Assembly (NCBI GenBank): GCA_017505465.1
Contig: JAFVPE010000023.1
Coordinates: 1-64,000 of the forward strand
DNA from: Clostridia bacterium
GTDB lineage: Bacteria > Bacillota > Clostridia > Christensenellales > Borkfalkiaceae
Direction of reading: 5' to 3'
DNA: 64,000 nucleotides
Made by a program: the position numbers and the translations under genes. The notes below the pieces were generated by a model that saw nothing but the letters and a program-made list of their open reading frames with translations, made no database searches and had not been told where the DNA came from. Shown piece by piece: positions 7,998 to 16,767 of the stretch. How positions within the stretch are numbered: the first letter of the stretch is position 1; each line of letters begins with the position of its first letter.

Positions 7998-8072
7998 AAA
8001 AGGTTCGATTTAGGTTGGTTAAGGGTCACCAGCAAAAAGGATAGGCAAAACGCCTATCCTTTTTTGCTGCGT
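7998..8072 (+). repeat. Dispersed structured repeat, copy 3 (truncated)
   Basis: It matches copies 1 and 2 from AAAGGTTCGATT through the GGATAGGC/GCCTATCC hairpin and TTGCTGCGTGCTT, then diverges. The distal stems and the CACGCCGTAG tail are missing. It lies just upstream of the helicase promoter and closes the right side of the helicase cassette. Confidence 0.82.
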
Positions 8073-8160
8073 GCTTTCGTCGCACGAACTGTTGAAAACG
8101 GCGATGTTCTCTAAGGTGTCCTTGGAAGGTTTTTTGAAATAAAATTTTGACGAAATTAAG

Positions 8161-8199
8161 AAGAACGGTATGCTAATTGGCACGCCGTTCTTTATTTTT
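8161..8199 (+). terminator. Intrinsic terminator at the right edge of the accessory region
   Basis: AAGAACGG pairs with CCGTTCTT, with an inner TGC/GCA pairing, followed by TATTTTT. It insulates the sugar-uptake operon from upstream transcription. Confidence 0.7.
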
Positions 8200-8308
8200 A
8201 CGTGTATGTTGGAAACGTATTATCCAACTCTGTTTTTTTGTAGCGAGATGTATGAAAAAATAAGACTAAAAAGGTAAAAATTTGCAACTCATTAGTCAAA
8301 AAATAATA

Positions 8309-8337
8309 TTTACACGTAACCATAATTATTGTATAAT
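8309..8337 (+). promoter_or_regulatory. Promoter of the first sugar-uptake operon
   Basis: TTTACA (8309-8314), 17-bp spacer, TATAAT (8332-8337). The inverted repeat AATGAAA/TTTCATT (8341-8359) overlaps the expected transcription start and is a plausible operator for a repressor. Confidence 0.75.
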
Positions 8338-8340
8338 GAT

Positions 8341-8445
8341 AATGAAAAATAGTTTCATTTTATGTGTGAAATTTTAGCCCCATGGGGCTGTTTGTCGTTC
8401 TCGACAAACAAAAATAATTAATGGTAATTTAAGCGGCTTCGCCGC
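8341..8445 (+). promoter_or_regulatory. Structured 5' leader with four stem-forming segments
   Basis: Four palindromic segments lie in a row: AATGAAA/TTTCATT (8341-8359), the 14-bp palindrome AGCCCCATGGGGCT (8376-8389), GTTTGTCG/CGACAAAC with a 4-nt loop (8390-8409) and GCGGC/GCCGC (8433-8445). The last one ends a few bases before the AGGAGGG ribosome binding site. No U-tract follows any of them, so an attenuator is not obvious. Stabilisation of the highly expressed first cistron or protein binding are possible. It matches no riboswitch class that I recognise. Confidence 0.5.
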
Positions 8446-8464
8446 AGTACAGGAGGGCAACTAT

Positions 8465-10087
8465 ATGAAAAAAAACTTAACAAAGATGATGGCAGTACTT
8501 TGTGCATTGACGGCATGTATGCCGTTTGCTGCGTGCACAGGAGCTACTGGCGGAGTTGAAATTGATAAGACCAAAACACAGCTGTACGTTTCCAACTTTA
8601 ACGGTGGTGTAGGGCACAATTGGTTGGATGCACACATTGCTCGTTTTGAAGCAGACTATGCAGAAACGGAATTTACGCCCGGCAAAAAAGGTGTACAGGT
8701 TATCGTTTCCAACCACAAGAAAGGTATGGTAAACATCGGTGGTTCAATGAAAAAAGCAAAAGAGGAAATTTATTTCCTTGAAAAAGTTAACTATCACGAC
8801 GAAATTGCGCAGGGCAGATTCCTTGATATCACCGATATGGTAACAGAACCTTTAACGGAATTTGGGGAAACGGAGACGATTGAAGATAAGTTGTACCCTT
8901 CTCAAAAAGAATATTATAAAGTAAATGGCAGATATTACGGCTTACCTCACGCACAGTCGCCTACACTCATTACCTATGATGCAGATTTATTTGATCAAAA
9001 GAAATTGTTTATGGGCGAGGATGGGGAATTTAAATATACGTCCACCGCTACGAATCTTTCCAAGGGCGTAGATAACGTAAAGGGAACGTATGACGACGGT
9101 TTGCCCGCTACGTACGAAGAATTTTTCTCACTTTGCGCAACGATGAAAAAGCGTGGTGTAGACCCGATTATTTGGTCGGGTATGTACGAATGGTACACCA
9201 CGAGATTTGCGAAACAGCTCCGCGCAGACTTTGATGGGGAAGAAGCTACTGTTTCTTACACCTTTAACGGTACGATGAGCCATATCGTAGATACCATCGA
9301 TAAGAATGGCAATATTACTTATAAAGATCCTGTGGTAATTACCGAAAATAACGGCTACGAAGTATTGTCTTCCGCAAGTTATTATTATACCTTCAAGTTC
9401 ATTGAAGAGATGTATAACGGTAAGTATTATTCCAAATATGCAATCAATGAAAACGTATCGCACGGCGACGCGCAGGCGTATTTCTTGAAGAGCCGTTTCA
9501 CTTCCGAAACGGACATCGCAATGCTTATCGAGGGTTTGTATTGGGTAAATGAAGCAAGCGGAGCATTCAAGAGTATGTCTTCCTACCAAGGCTCATCCTT
9601 GCAGGAAAGAAACCTTAAAGTTATGCCTTTACCCAAAGCGACGGCAGAGCAAGTAGGAGAGCAGACGACAATTGTTGACTCGCTCAATCAGCTCGCATTT
9701 ATCTCTGCATACATCGACGAAAGCAAGAAAGAACTTGCAACGACATTCTTGCAGTACTGTACGACGCAAGCTTCTTTAGAAGAATTCCTTCTTGAAACGG
9801 GCTTGACGCGTAACTATAAAATTGATTATTCCAAAGTATACGATAATTTGTGCCCTTATTCCAAGAGCGTAGTAGATCTTTTGGCTAGCAGCAACTATAT
9901 TATGCCTGCTTCGTCTTCTCCGATTATTCAAAAGAACTATGAAGCTTTTGTTGGCGATTATGAAATCGGTACGACGAAATATGCGGAACCGATTAACGCA
10001 ATCCGTGCGAAAATTTCTGCAGTGGATTTCTTTAATCAGTTTAGAAGTAAATATGACGCAAATAGCTGGAAGGCATTACTTGGTTAA
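8465..10087 (+). CDS. Extracellular solute-binding lipoprotein of a sugar ABC importer (module 1)
   Basis: A 540-aa protein with a lipoprotein signal peptide: basic start, hydrophobic core and lipobox FAAC, with Cys24 as the lipidation site. The mature part resembles family 1 solute-binding proteins of carbohydrate importers. It would capture an oligosaccharide outside the membrane and deliver it to the two permeases encoded next. The gene at 33825 is a close paralogue; both begin the mature protein with a TQLYVxNFxGG segment and share a long central region. AGGAGGG provides a strong RBS 8 nt before the ATG. It is the first gene of a long operon read from the promoter at 8309. The ligand cannot be deduced from sequence. 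Confidence 0.9.
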   Translation: MKKNLTKMMAVLCALTACMPFAACTGATGGVEIDKTKTQLYVSNFNGGVGHNWLDAHIARFEADYAETEFTPGKKGVQVIVSNHKKGMVNIGGSMKKAKEEIYFLEKVNYHDEIAQGRFLDITDMVTEPLTEFGETETIEDKLYPSQKEYYKVNGRYYGLPHAQSPTLITYDADLFDQKKLFMGEDGEFKYTSTATNLSKGVDNVKGTYDDGLPATYEEFFSLCATMKKRGVDPIIWSGMYEWYTTRFAKQLRADFDGEEATVSYTFNGTMSHIVDTIDKNGNITYKDPVVITENNGYEVLSSASYYYTFKFIEEMYNGKYYSKYAINENVSHGDAQAYFLKSRFTSETDIAMLIEGLYWVNEASGAFKSMSSYQGSSLQERNLKVMPLPKATAEQVGEQTTIVDSLNQLAFISAYIDESKKELATTFLQYCTTQASLEEFLLETGLTRNYKIDYSKVYDNLCPYSKSVVDLLASSNYIMPASSSPIIQKNYEAFVGDYEIGTTKYAEPINAIRAKISAVDFFNQFRSKYDANSWKALLG

Positions 10088-10149
10088 TTTTTAGTTTCTT
10101 TGATTTAACAAACGGATTCATTTCATAAAAGTAGTAAAAGGACGTATCT

Positions 10150-11058
10150 ATGAAACAGGCTTTTTCTCAAAATAGAAAAAAACACGACATTATCTTTTGT
10201 TTGTTGGTGTTGTTAGTGCCGATGGTGCAATTTGCAATCTTCTACATCGGTGTTAATATCACTTCCTTGGCAATGGTATTTCAAAAATATGAGGTGGATC
10301 CAATTACCAACCGCGGTGCGTATATTTTCAATGGGTTGAATAACTTTAAGGATATGTGGTTCCAAATTGAAAATGAAGGCGTATTCGGTACGGCGTTGAA
10401 AAACTCTTTGTTGGCATTCGTTATGATTACGTTGGTAGGAATAACCTTTGCGCTTATCTTTTCCTTATATATTTTTAAGGAAATGCCGGGCGCAGGTATG
10501 TTCCGCGTGCTTTTATTTGCACCATCTATTCTTTCGGCGTCAGTAACGGTTACCATTTATAGATTCTTTGTGGAAGGTGCAGTTCCCGTAATTTTCGGCT
10601 TGGAACAAGGTTTATTGGGGAATGCGGAAACAAAACTTGGGACGATTATATTCTTTAACATTTGGATTGGCTTTGGTACGCAGATTTTAATGTATTCAGG
10701 CGCAATGAACGGCATTGATCCTTCCATTACGGAAGCAGCGAAACTGGACGGCGCAAATCCGTTTGTGGAATTTTTCTATATAATTTTGCCTTTGATTTTT
10801 CCGACAATTCAAACCTTCTTGGTAACGGGTGTAGCTGGGATTTTTATCAACCAAATCAACTTGGTCGCATTCGAGGGATTTGGTGCGGAAGGTCAGTATA
10901 TGACGGTGGGGTACTATCTGTTCAAAAACACAGAAAGCGCAACGCAATACGAATATCCGCTTTTGGCAACTTACGGCGTGGCGTTGACTTTGATTGCTGC
11001 ACCGCTTACCTTACTTACTCGTAGGGCTTTGGAGAAATTTGGCCCGTCGGTAGATTAA
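10150..11058 (+). CDS. Sugar ABC transporter permease, UgpA/MsmF-like (module 1)
   Basis: A 302-aa inner-membrane subunit with about six transmembrane helices. The cytoplasmic EAA loop reads EAAKLDGANPFVEF followed by LP at about residue 194, the docking site for the ATPase. It follows the binding-protein gene by 62 nt and precedes its partner permease by 15 nt, so the three act as one importer. No ATPase gene is present in the cluster, which is usual for Gram-positive CUT1 systems that share one MsmK-type ATPase. The paralogue is at 35530. Confidence 0.92.
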   Translation: MKQAFSQNRKKHDIIFCLLVLLVPMVQFAIFYIGVNITSLAMVFQKYEVDPITNRGAYIFNGLNNFKDMWFQIENEGVFGTALKNSLLAFVMITLVGITFALIFSLYIFKEMPGAGMFRVLLFAPSILSASVTVTIYRFFVEGAVPVIFGLEQGLLGNAETKLGTIIFFNIWIGFGTQILMYSGAMNGIDPSITEAAKLDGANPFVEFFYIILPLIFPTIQTFLVTGVAGIFINQINLVAFEGFGAEGQYMTVGYYLFKNTESATQYEYPLLATYGVALTLIAAPLTLLTRRALEKFGPSVD

Positions 11059-11073
11059 CGGGAGGTGTGCAGT

Positions 11074-11973
11074 ATGAATAAAGTAAAAAAATTCTTTCAA
11101 AAGAAGCAAATTTCCGTTTTTTCAATTATTAGCTTTATTTTCTTGTTTGCTTATGCGATATCTTTGATATTCCCGTTGCTTTGGTCTTTAATGACTTCGT
11201 TTAAAGACTATTACAACGACTATCTCGTGAATAGTTTTGGGTGGCCGAAGGAATTTGTATTTGAAAACTACATAACTATTTTCCAACATTTTATTGCGCC
11301 AATGGAAACGGCGGATGGGCTTGAGGTTGAAGTGGGAATGGGAGTTATGCTATTGAACTCCATTTGGTACTCGCTCGGCACGGCTATTGTATCTACGATT
11401 ACATCCTTCTTGGTTGGATACGTCGTTGCAAGATTTCGTTTTAAATTTTGCGAAATAATTTATACGGTCATCATTTTGCAAATGATCATTCCTACCGTCG
11501 GTACGTTGCCGTCGGAATTGCGTATGGCACAGTCTTTGGGGTTATACAATACCGTGTACGGCATGCTATTTATGAAATCGTACGTAACGGGTTTGTATTT
11601 CTTGTCCTTCTATGCGGCGCTTCGCGTTATCCCCAAGGATTTTGCGGAGGCTGCGTATTTGGATGGCGCAGGTAATTTTAGGGTAATGGTAAGCATTATG
11701 TTGCCAATGGCTTCGGGGGTATTTTCCACCGTGCTTTTGCTTAATTTTATCGCATTTTGGAACGATTACCAAACGCCCATGATTTATATGCCTAGCTTCC
11801 CGACGCTTGCATACGGGCTTTGGTATTACGTAAACGGCTCCTACGATTTGGAAACGAGTACCGTTCCAATGAAATTGGGTGGCTGTATGTTGATGGCAAT
11901 GCCTTTACTTATTATTTTTATCATTTTCCAAAAGAAGTTGCTCGGCAATGTTTCTATTGGCGGATTAAAGTAA
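11074..11973 (+). CDS. Sugar ABC transporter permease, UgpE/MsmG-like (module 1)
   Basis: A 299-aa permease with about six transmembrane helices and an EAA loop (EAAYLDGAGNFRVM) near residue 191. The C-terminus KKLLGNVSIGGLK is typical of the second CUT1 permease. The ATG at 11074 is preferred because GGGAGG lies 8 nt upstream; a GTG at 11065 overlaps that site and is rejected. It pairs with the permease encoded just before it. The paralogue is at 36468. Confidence 0.92.
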   Translation: MNKVKKFFQKKQISVFSIISFIFLFAYAISLIFPLLWSLMTSFKDYYNDYLVNSFGWPKEFVFENYITIFQHFIAPMETADGLEVEVGMGVMLLNSIWYSLGTAIVSTITSFLVGYVVARFRFKFCEIIYTVIILQMIIPTVGTLPSELRMAQSLGLYNTVYGMLFMKSYVTGLYFLSFYAALRVIPKDFAEAAYLDGAGNFRVMVSIMLPMASGVFSTVLLLNFIAFWNDYQTPMIYMPSFPTLAYGLWYYVNGSYDLETSTVPMKLGGCMLMAMPLLIIFIIFQKKLLGNVSIGGLK

Positions 11974-11996
11974 CAAAAACGGAGTGAAATAAAGAA

Positions 11997-14798
11997 ATGA
12001 AGAAAAAAAGTATCATAACCTTACTTCTTTCAACGTTGATGACAGCTAGCGTTGCTACGGGTATAGCGATTACGGCGGGTGCGAACGGCAGCGAAAAAAC
12101 GAAAGAGCCGCTTGCACAAAATACGCAAACGACAGTTTCGAAAGGGAATGCGGCGTATACGGTAGGGAAAGAGGACTCAGTTGCCGTATACGGTCAAGAT
12201 AACAACTCCCCGGTAATGGGTATTAAAGCGACGCTTGCCCCTGATGATGCGCTGACCTTTCATAACGTTATCGATTTAAATGAAATGTATGAAAAGGGAG
12301 AATCTTTTCTCGACTTGCTTCCCATTGTTGAGGAAGAAGGCGTTGCAGAATATAAAGGAATGTTTATCGAAGTGGTGGACGCTTACGATCCCACAAACTT
12401 TTTGAAAATTAAAATTAACTGTATGCCGCAAATGGAAGATTCGTCTACAACGTCCTATTTCCTTGCCGGTGCAAGCAATGGGCAAAAGTTGACGGGCTAT
12501 GAGGTTGGTTCTGGTAAATTGCACGTCAACAACGAATACGGCGAATATTCCGTTTTCGCATTCGGCGACGTTATTCAGCAATATAGCGGGGCAGGATTTT
12601 TCTACGATGTTATTAAAAACACAATAAGCGTTGTGGATTATAGAGGAGTCAAAAAACAAATCATCGATTTGGACGATCCTGCGTATTTTGGTATGAATAT
12701 ATGGTCGGGCTTTACGACGGGTGAAGTATATTGTCGTATAAAGTGCGACGACTATAAGAAGGATGCTGCAAGCTTTTTGGTTACAAAATACGGTAACTAC
12801 GACTTGACGAATCCCGAAATTTGCGATGAGGTGGCGCCTGTTATTAAGGTGGATTACGGTGCATATACAAAAGATACTGTGCCTTCTGCTCTTCTTAACC
12901 ATGCGTATCCTATTTTCCCCGTAACAACGACGGATGCATTGGACGGCGTATTGGAAACGGAAGTGAAAGTATATATGAACTATCACTCCTCAAACCCCAT
13001 GTCTGTCAACGTGAAGAACGGTATGTTTACCCCGAAGATGCCTGTGCCTTACACAATCGTATATTCGGCGACAGACGCACACGGAAACGAAAGTCGAGAA
13101 GTATTGCAAATCAACGTTATTAACAGTATTGATGATATAGTGATTGACTTTGCCGAGTTTGTGGAAACAACCGTAGAAGGCGACTTGTATGCACTTCCTG
13201 CGTATACGGTAAACAATGCAATGGGCTGCGCAAACGTAACGGTGGACGTAACGCTCAACGGCAAAGCTTTGGAAATTGAAAAGGGCGCAGTTAGACCTTT
13301 TGTGGAAGGTGAAATGAAGGTGTCCTACAAGGTAGTTGACTACATTGGGAGAAGCTGTGAAACGAGCTTTTCTGTAAACGTTGAAGCGGCAACGAAGCCT
13401 ACCTTTATTGAAACGCCTATTTTGCCTAACGCATTTATCGCAGGCAATAGCTACGTGCTCCCCAAGCTTGATGCATACAACTATGTAACGGCGCAAGGCG
13501 ATGCAATATCTACGGAAATTTACGTAAAAGAGGGGAGCGACGTGAAGTTGCTCGTAGACGGCGAATACGTGCCTTCCAACGTAGCGGAAACGGAAATTAT
13601 TTATAAGGCGAAAATTGGTGATGCAGTCAACGAATATTCTGTGTCTATTCCCGTTTACAACGTAAGAACCGAAGAAGGCTTGGATATGGCGAAGTACTTC
13701 CTTGGAGGTGCGAATACGAGCGTATCAGCTCAATTCAACGGCGTGGACTTGACGGCAACGGCGGACGCAAAATTCGATTACATCAATTATTTGGCGGCGA
13801 TTTCGCTTGATATGGAATTCTCGCTCGGTCAACAACCGAAAAATGCGGAAAAAGTACACATTTACTTAACGGATATTTCCAACCCGAGCAGAATGCTTAA
13901 ATTTACGTACGTATTGACGGGCACGCAAGCGTATTTCTACGTCAATGATGACGAAGCGGGTGCCGTACCCGTAGAAGGGGATATCGAGGCGGAAAAGAGA
14001 TTTTTCTTGAATTTTGTTGCCGACGAAAAGAAGGTATATTACGATATCGTAAACCGCAATATTCTTCCCGTTAGCACATTCTTGAACGGCGAGGCTTTTG
14101 AAGGCTTTACAAAAAATAGAGCATACGTGTCCTATGCGTTTGAAGGGGTAAAGGATAGCGCAACGATTAGCGTCAATGCAATTAATGGCAACTATTTCAG
14201 CGATGAAGTGGACGATTGGATTTCACCCCTTATCGATTTGGTTGGCAACGTTGGCGGAGAATATCTTATCAACTCGGTAGTAAGCTTGCCCGAGATTGTT
14301 GCAACCGACGTTATGGAAGGGGACGTGAAGGGTTATATTACGGTAACGTCGCCGAGCGGTAAAGTTCTTACGACGGTAGATGGAAAGAAACTGGAAAAGC
14401 TTTATTACGATGGTTCTAATTTGCAAGTCAAATTGGAAGAATACGGTTGTTACTCTGTGGAAATAACAGCAGAAGATACCGCAGGAAACTCTGCATTTAT
14501 TCCCACCGTTCTTTGGGTAGTGGATACGGAAAATCCTTCATTCACTCTTTCCAAGGAAGTGGCGACGACGGCAAAGGTTGGTGCAAAAATCACTCTTCCC
14601 ACAGTAAAAGCGACGGATAACCTGTCCGAAAAAGTGCAAGTAACGGTTTACGTGATGGTTCCTGGCGGTAAAATGCTTGACGTTAGCAATAGCAAGGGCT
14701 TTGTTGCGAAAGTTGCAGGCGTATATACCGTGGTGTATTATGTAACGGACGATGCGGGAAATTTTGCGTCGGAATATTACACAATTAAAGTATCTTAA
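11997..14798 (+). CDS. Secreted multi-Ig-domain protein (module 1)
   Basis: A 933-aa exported protein with a Sec signal peptide (about residues 1-31, MKKKSIITLL start, cleavage near ITAGANG). It has two lectin-like beta-sandwich segments (about 60-270 and 560-740) separated and followed by Ig/cadherin-like domains, recognisable from repeated D-x-YG-x-YTVVYxATDxxGN endings like those of DUF5011-type bacterial Ig folds. No lipobox, LPXTG or SLH domain is seen, so how it stays on the cell is unclear. Its position between the permease and DUF4838 genes is conserved in the second module (37461), which suggests it helps present or bind the glycan. Enzymatic activity is not indicated. The start has the RBS GGAG 12 nt upstream. 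Confidence 0.8.
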   Translation: MKKKSIITLLLSTLMTASVATGIAITAGANGSEKTKEPLAQNTQTTVSKGNAAYTVGKEDSVAVYGQDNNSPVMGIKATLAPDDALTFHNVIDLNEMYEKGESFLDLLPIVEEEGVAEYKGMFIEVVDAYDPTNFLKIKINCMPQMEDSSTTSYFLAGASNGQKLTGYEVGSGKLHVNNEYGEYSVFAFGDVIQQYSGAGFFYDVIKNTISVVDYRGVKKQIIDLDDPAYFGMNIWSGFTTGEVYCRIKCDDYKKDAASFLVTKYGNYDLTNPEICDEVAPVIKVDYGAYTKDTVPSALLNHAYPIFPVTTTDALDGVLETEVKVYMNYHSSNPMSVNVKNGMFTPKMPVPYTIVYSATDAHGNESREVLQINVINSIDDIVIDFAEFVETTVEGDLYALPAYTVNNAMGCANVTVDVTLNGKALEIEKGAVRPFVEGEMKVSYKVVDYIGRSCETSFSVNVEAATKPTFIETPILPNAFIAGNSYVLPKLDAYNYVTAQGDAISTEIYVKEGSDVKLLVDGEYVPSNVAETEIIYKAKIGDAVNEYSVSIPVYNVRTEEGLDMAKYFLGGANTSVSAQFNGVDLTATADAKFDYINYLAAISLDMEFSLGQQPKNAEKVHIYLTDISNPSRMLKFTYVLTGTQAYFYVNDDEAGAVPVEGDIEAEKRFFLNFVADEKKVYYDIVNRNILPVSTFLNGEAFEGFTKNRAYVSYAFEGVKDSATISVNAINGNYFSDEVDDWISPLIDLVGNVGGEYLINSVVSLPEIVATDVMEGDVKGYITVTSPSGKVLTTVDGKKLEKLYYDGSNLQVKLEEYGCYSVEITAEDTAGNSAFIPTVLWVVDTENPSFTLSKEVATTAKVGAKITLPTVKATDNLSEKVQVTVYVMVPGGKMLDVSNSKGFVAKVAGVYTVVYYVTDDAGNFASEYYTIKVS

Positions 14799-14815
14799 TG
14801 GAAGGAGGAATGGTT

Positions 14816-16741
14816 ATGAAGAAAGCAAAAAGAATAATCGCTTGTTTACTTGCTGCGTTTTCTATGTTATCTGTATCGGCTCTTTCCGGATGTACAAAAA
14901 AGAAAGAAGATAAGCGCGGCGCACACTTGTCTGGAAGCTCTTTGCCGAACGTGGAAGGAACGGTGCACGAGCGTGCGGTAGGGACAACGAGCTATAAGCT
15001 ACTTAACAATGGTGTGTCAGATTACGTAATACTGGTAAATCAAGAAGATAAGGCTACGCTGGTAGAAGCAATTAGCGAATTACAAGCCATTTTTGGGGAA
15101 GCAACGGGGGTGCAACTGCCCGTTGTGACGGAAGGCGCGTACTCGGCGAATGCAAAATACATTTCCCTTGGCGATACGGAAGCGCTTAAAGGCTCCGGTT
15201 TTCAAGCGGATTACGCAAAGCTTGGTGCGCAGGGCTACCAAATCAAAACGGTTGGACAAAGCATTTTCATTTGCGGTCAACAGCGCGGCGTTTTGTACGG
15301 TGTATACGATTTATTAAAGATTCTTGTCGATTTCGAAACGTATACAACAACGATCGATTATATGCAAAAAGGGGTAAAGGATATTGACTTGCCCGATTTG
15401 AACATCAAGGAAGTTCCCGATATCGAATACAGAATCCCCGTGATGGGTGAGCAAATAAAAGATAGAGTGGCTTCGCACCGTATGCGTATGCACATTTCAT
15501 CGGAAGTGACGATTTCAATGGGTACTGCACATAACGTTTTGAAATATATCGTACCGATTGAAGAACACAAAGATACGCACGGTGATTGGTTCAGTGGCGA
15601 TAGAACGCAGCTTTGTTATACGGCGCACGGCAACGAAGAAGAGTATGAATTGATGGTACAAGAGGCTGTAACCAACATTCAAAAGATTTTGGATGATGCG
15701 CCTCATCAAAATATAATGTCCATTACGCAAATGGATGAACAAACGTGGTGCGAATGTACCGTTTGCCAAGATTTGGAAGACTATTACGGAACGAACGCAG
15801 CGTCGCAAATTTTCTTTGTAAACGACGTAACGGCGAGAGTGAAGGAATGGTTGGATACCGAACGCGATGGCAGAGAAGTACAGTTTATGTTCTTTGCTTA
15901 TCATAAGTCAGAGGGCGCTCCCGTAAGACAAAATGCGGACGGCTCTTGGGCGGCAATCGACGGGATTAAGGTAAACGATAACGTTTCAGTATGGATTGCA
16001 CCTATTTACGAGGATTATACGTTGAGCGTCACTGCTCCCGAAAGCGTCAACATTCGTATGATGTGTGAAAGTTGGCATGCTGTGGCAAACAGCTATTTCG
16101 TTTGGGCATACAACGTTTATTTTGAAAATTATTTGATCCCTTACGATTCTTATGCGGCTATGCAGGACCTCGTAAAATATTTCGTTATCCACAACACCAA
16201 ATATCTTTGGGTTCAGGGCAATTGGAACTTGAATCAAAATACGGGTTACGACGACTTGAAAGGGTATTTGTTTGCAAAGCTTATGTGGAATTGCAACTTG
16301 GACGTAAATGAATTAATTTCCGATTATTTCGATAAAGTATATCGGGAAGCGGCGGATACGATGGAAGGCACGTTCTGGACGTGGAGAGCGCATTCTGAAA
16401 TGCAAAGAGCGATGGGTAGAAGCGGTAATATTTACTCTTCGCCCAACGAAGCCAAGTATTGGCCGAAGCGTTACTTAATGAATCAGCTTGCGCAAATGGA
16501 AGAAGCAAAAAAGCAAATTGCGAAATATGAAGCGAGCGAGCCCGAATTGTATCAAGCTATATACGATTCTATCGTTTGTGAAACAATCAGTCTTCGTTAT
16601 CTCTTGATAACGCATCACGAAGAAACGTTTGAAAAAACGGAATGGGCTACATTGAAAGCGGAATTCAAAGCCGATGCAAATCGTTTGGATTTTAATATGC
16701 TCGCAGAACAAGTGAGCATCGAAAGTATCACGGAAAGGTAA
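14816..16741 (+). CDS. DUF4838 lipoprotein, glycoside-hydrolase-like (module 1)
   Basis: A 641-aa lipoprotein (lipobox ALSGC). Residues about 55-195 form the alpha/beta domain often found ahead of glycosidase barrels of the GH20/GH67 type (YISLGDT, GAQGYQIKT, GVLYGVYDLL). The rest is a DUF4838 domain with a TIM-barrel-like pattern. A conserved WCECTVC cluster places Cys at 312, 314 and 317. Family members are linked to glycan use in gut bacteria, but the reaction is not established. The start at 14816 is chosen because GGAGG lies 7 nt upstream; ATGs at 14798 and 14810 are in frame but poorly placed. The previous gene ends at 14798, so translation is closely coupled. Paralogues: 40515 and the C-terminus of 20076. 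Confidence 0.85.
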   Translation: MKKAKRIIACLLAAFSMLSVSALSGCTKKKEDKRGAHLSGSSLPNVEGTVHERAVGTTSYKLLNNGVSDYVILVNQEDKATLVEAISELQAIFGEATGVQLPVVTEGAYSANAKYISLGDTEALKGSGFQADYAKLGAQGYQIKTVGQSIFICGQQRGVLYGVYDLLKILVDFETYTTTIDYMQKGVKDIDLPDLNIKEVPDIEYRIPVMGEQIKDRVASHRMRMHISSEVTISMGTAHNVLKYIVPIEEHKDTHGDWFSGDRTQLCYTAHGNEEEYELMVQEAVTNIQKILDDAPHQNIMSITQMDEQTWCECTVCQDLEDYYGTNAASQIFFVNDVTARVKEWLDTERDGREVQFMFFAYHKSEGAPVRQNADGSWAAIDGIKVNDNVSVWIAPIYEDYTLSVTAPESVNIRMMCESWHAVANSYFVWAYNVYFENYLIPYDSYAAMQDLVKYFVIHNTKYLWVQGNWNLNQNTGYDDLKGYLFAKLMWNCNLDVNELISDYFDKVYREAADTMEGTFWTWRAHSEMQRAMGRSGNIYSSPNEAKYWPKRYLMNQLAQMEEAKKQIAKYEASEPELYQAIYDSIVCETISLRYLLITHHEETFEKTEWATLKAEFKADANRLDFNMLAEQVSIESITER

Positions 16742-16767
16742 ATAATAAGGAGGAATATAAATATATT

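Noticed and set aside
7916-8035. 40-residue N-terminal extension of the helicase
   Set aside because: It would be encoded over the -35/-10 promoter and part of the repeat; the ATG at 7915 has an RBS and begins the conserved DUF4011-like sequence.
1383-8072. Integron-style cassette array with attC sites
   Set aside because: The repeats flank cassettes, but no integron integrase is visible, core sites of the RYYYAAC/GTTRRRY type are not placed correctly, and the helicase cassette is inverted with its own promoter.
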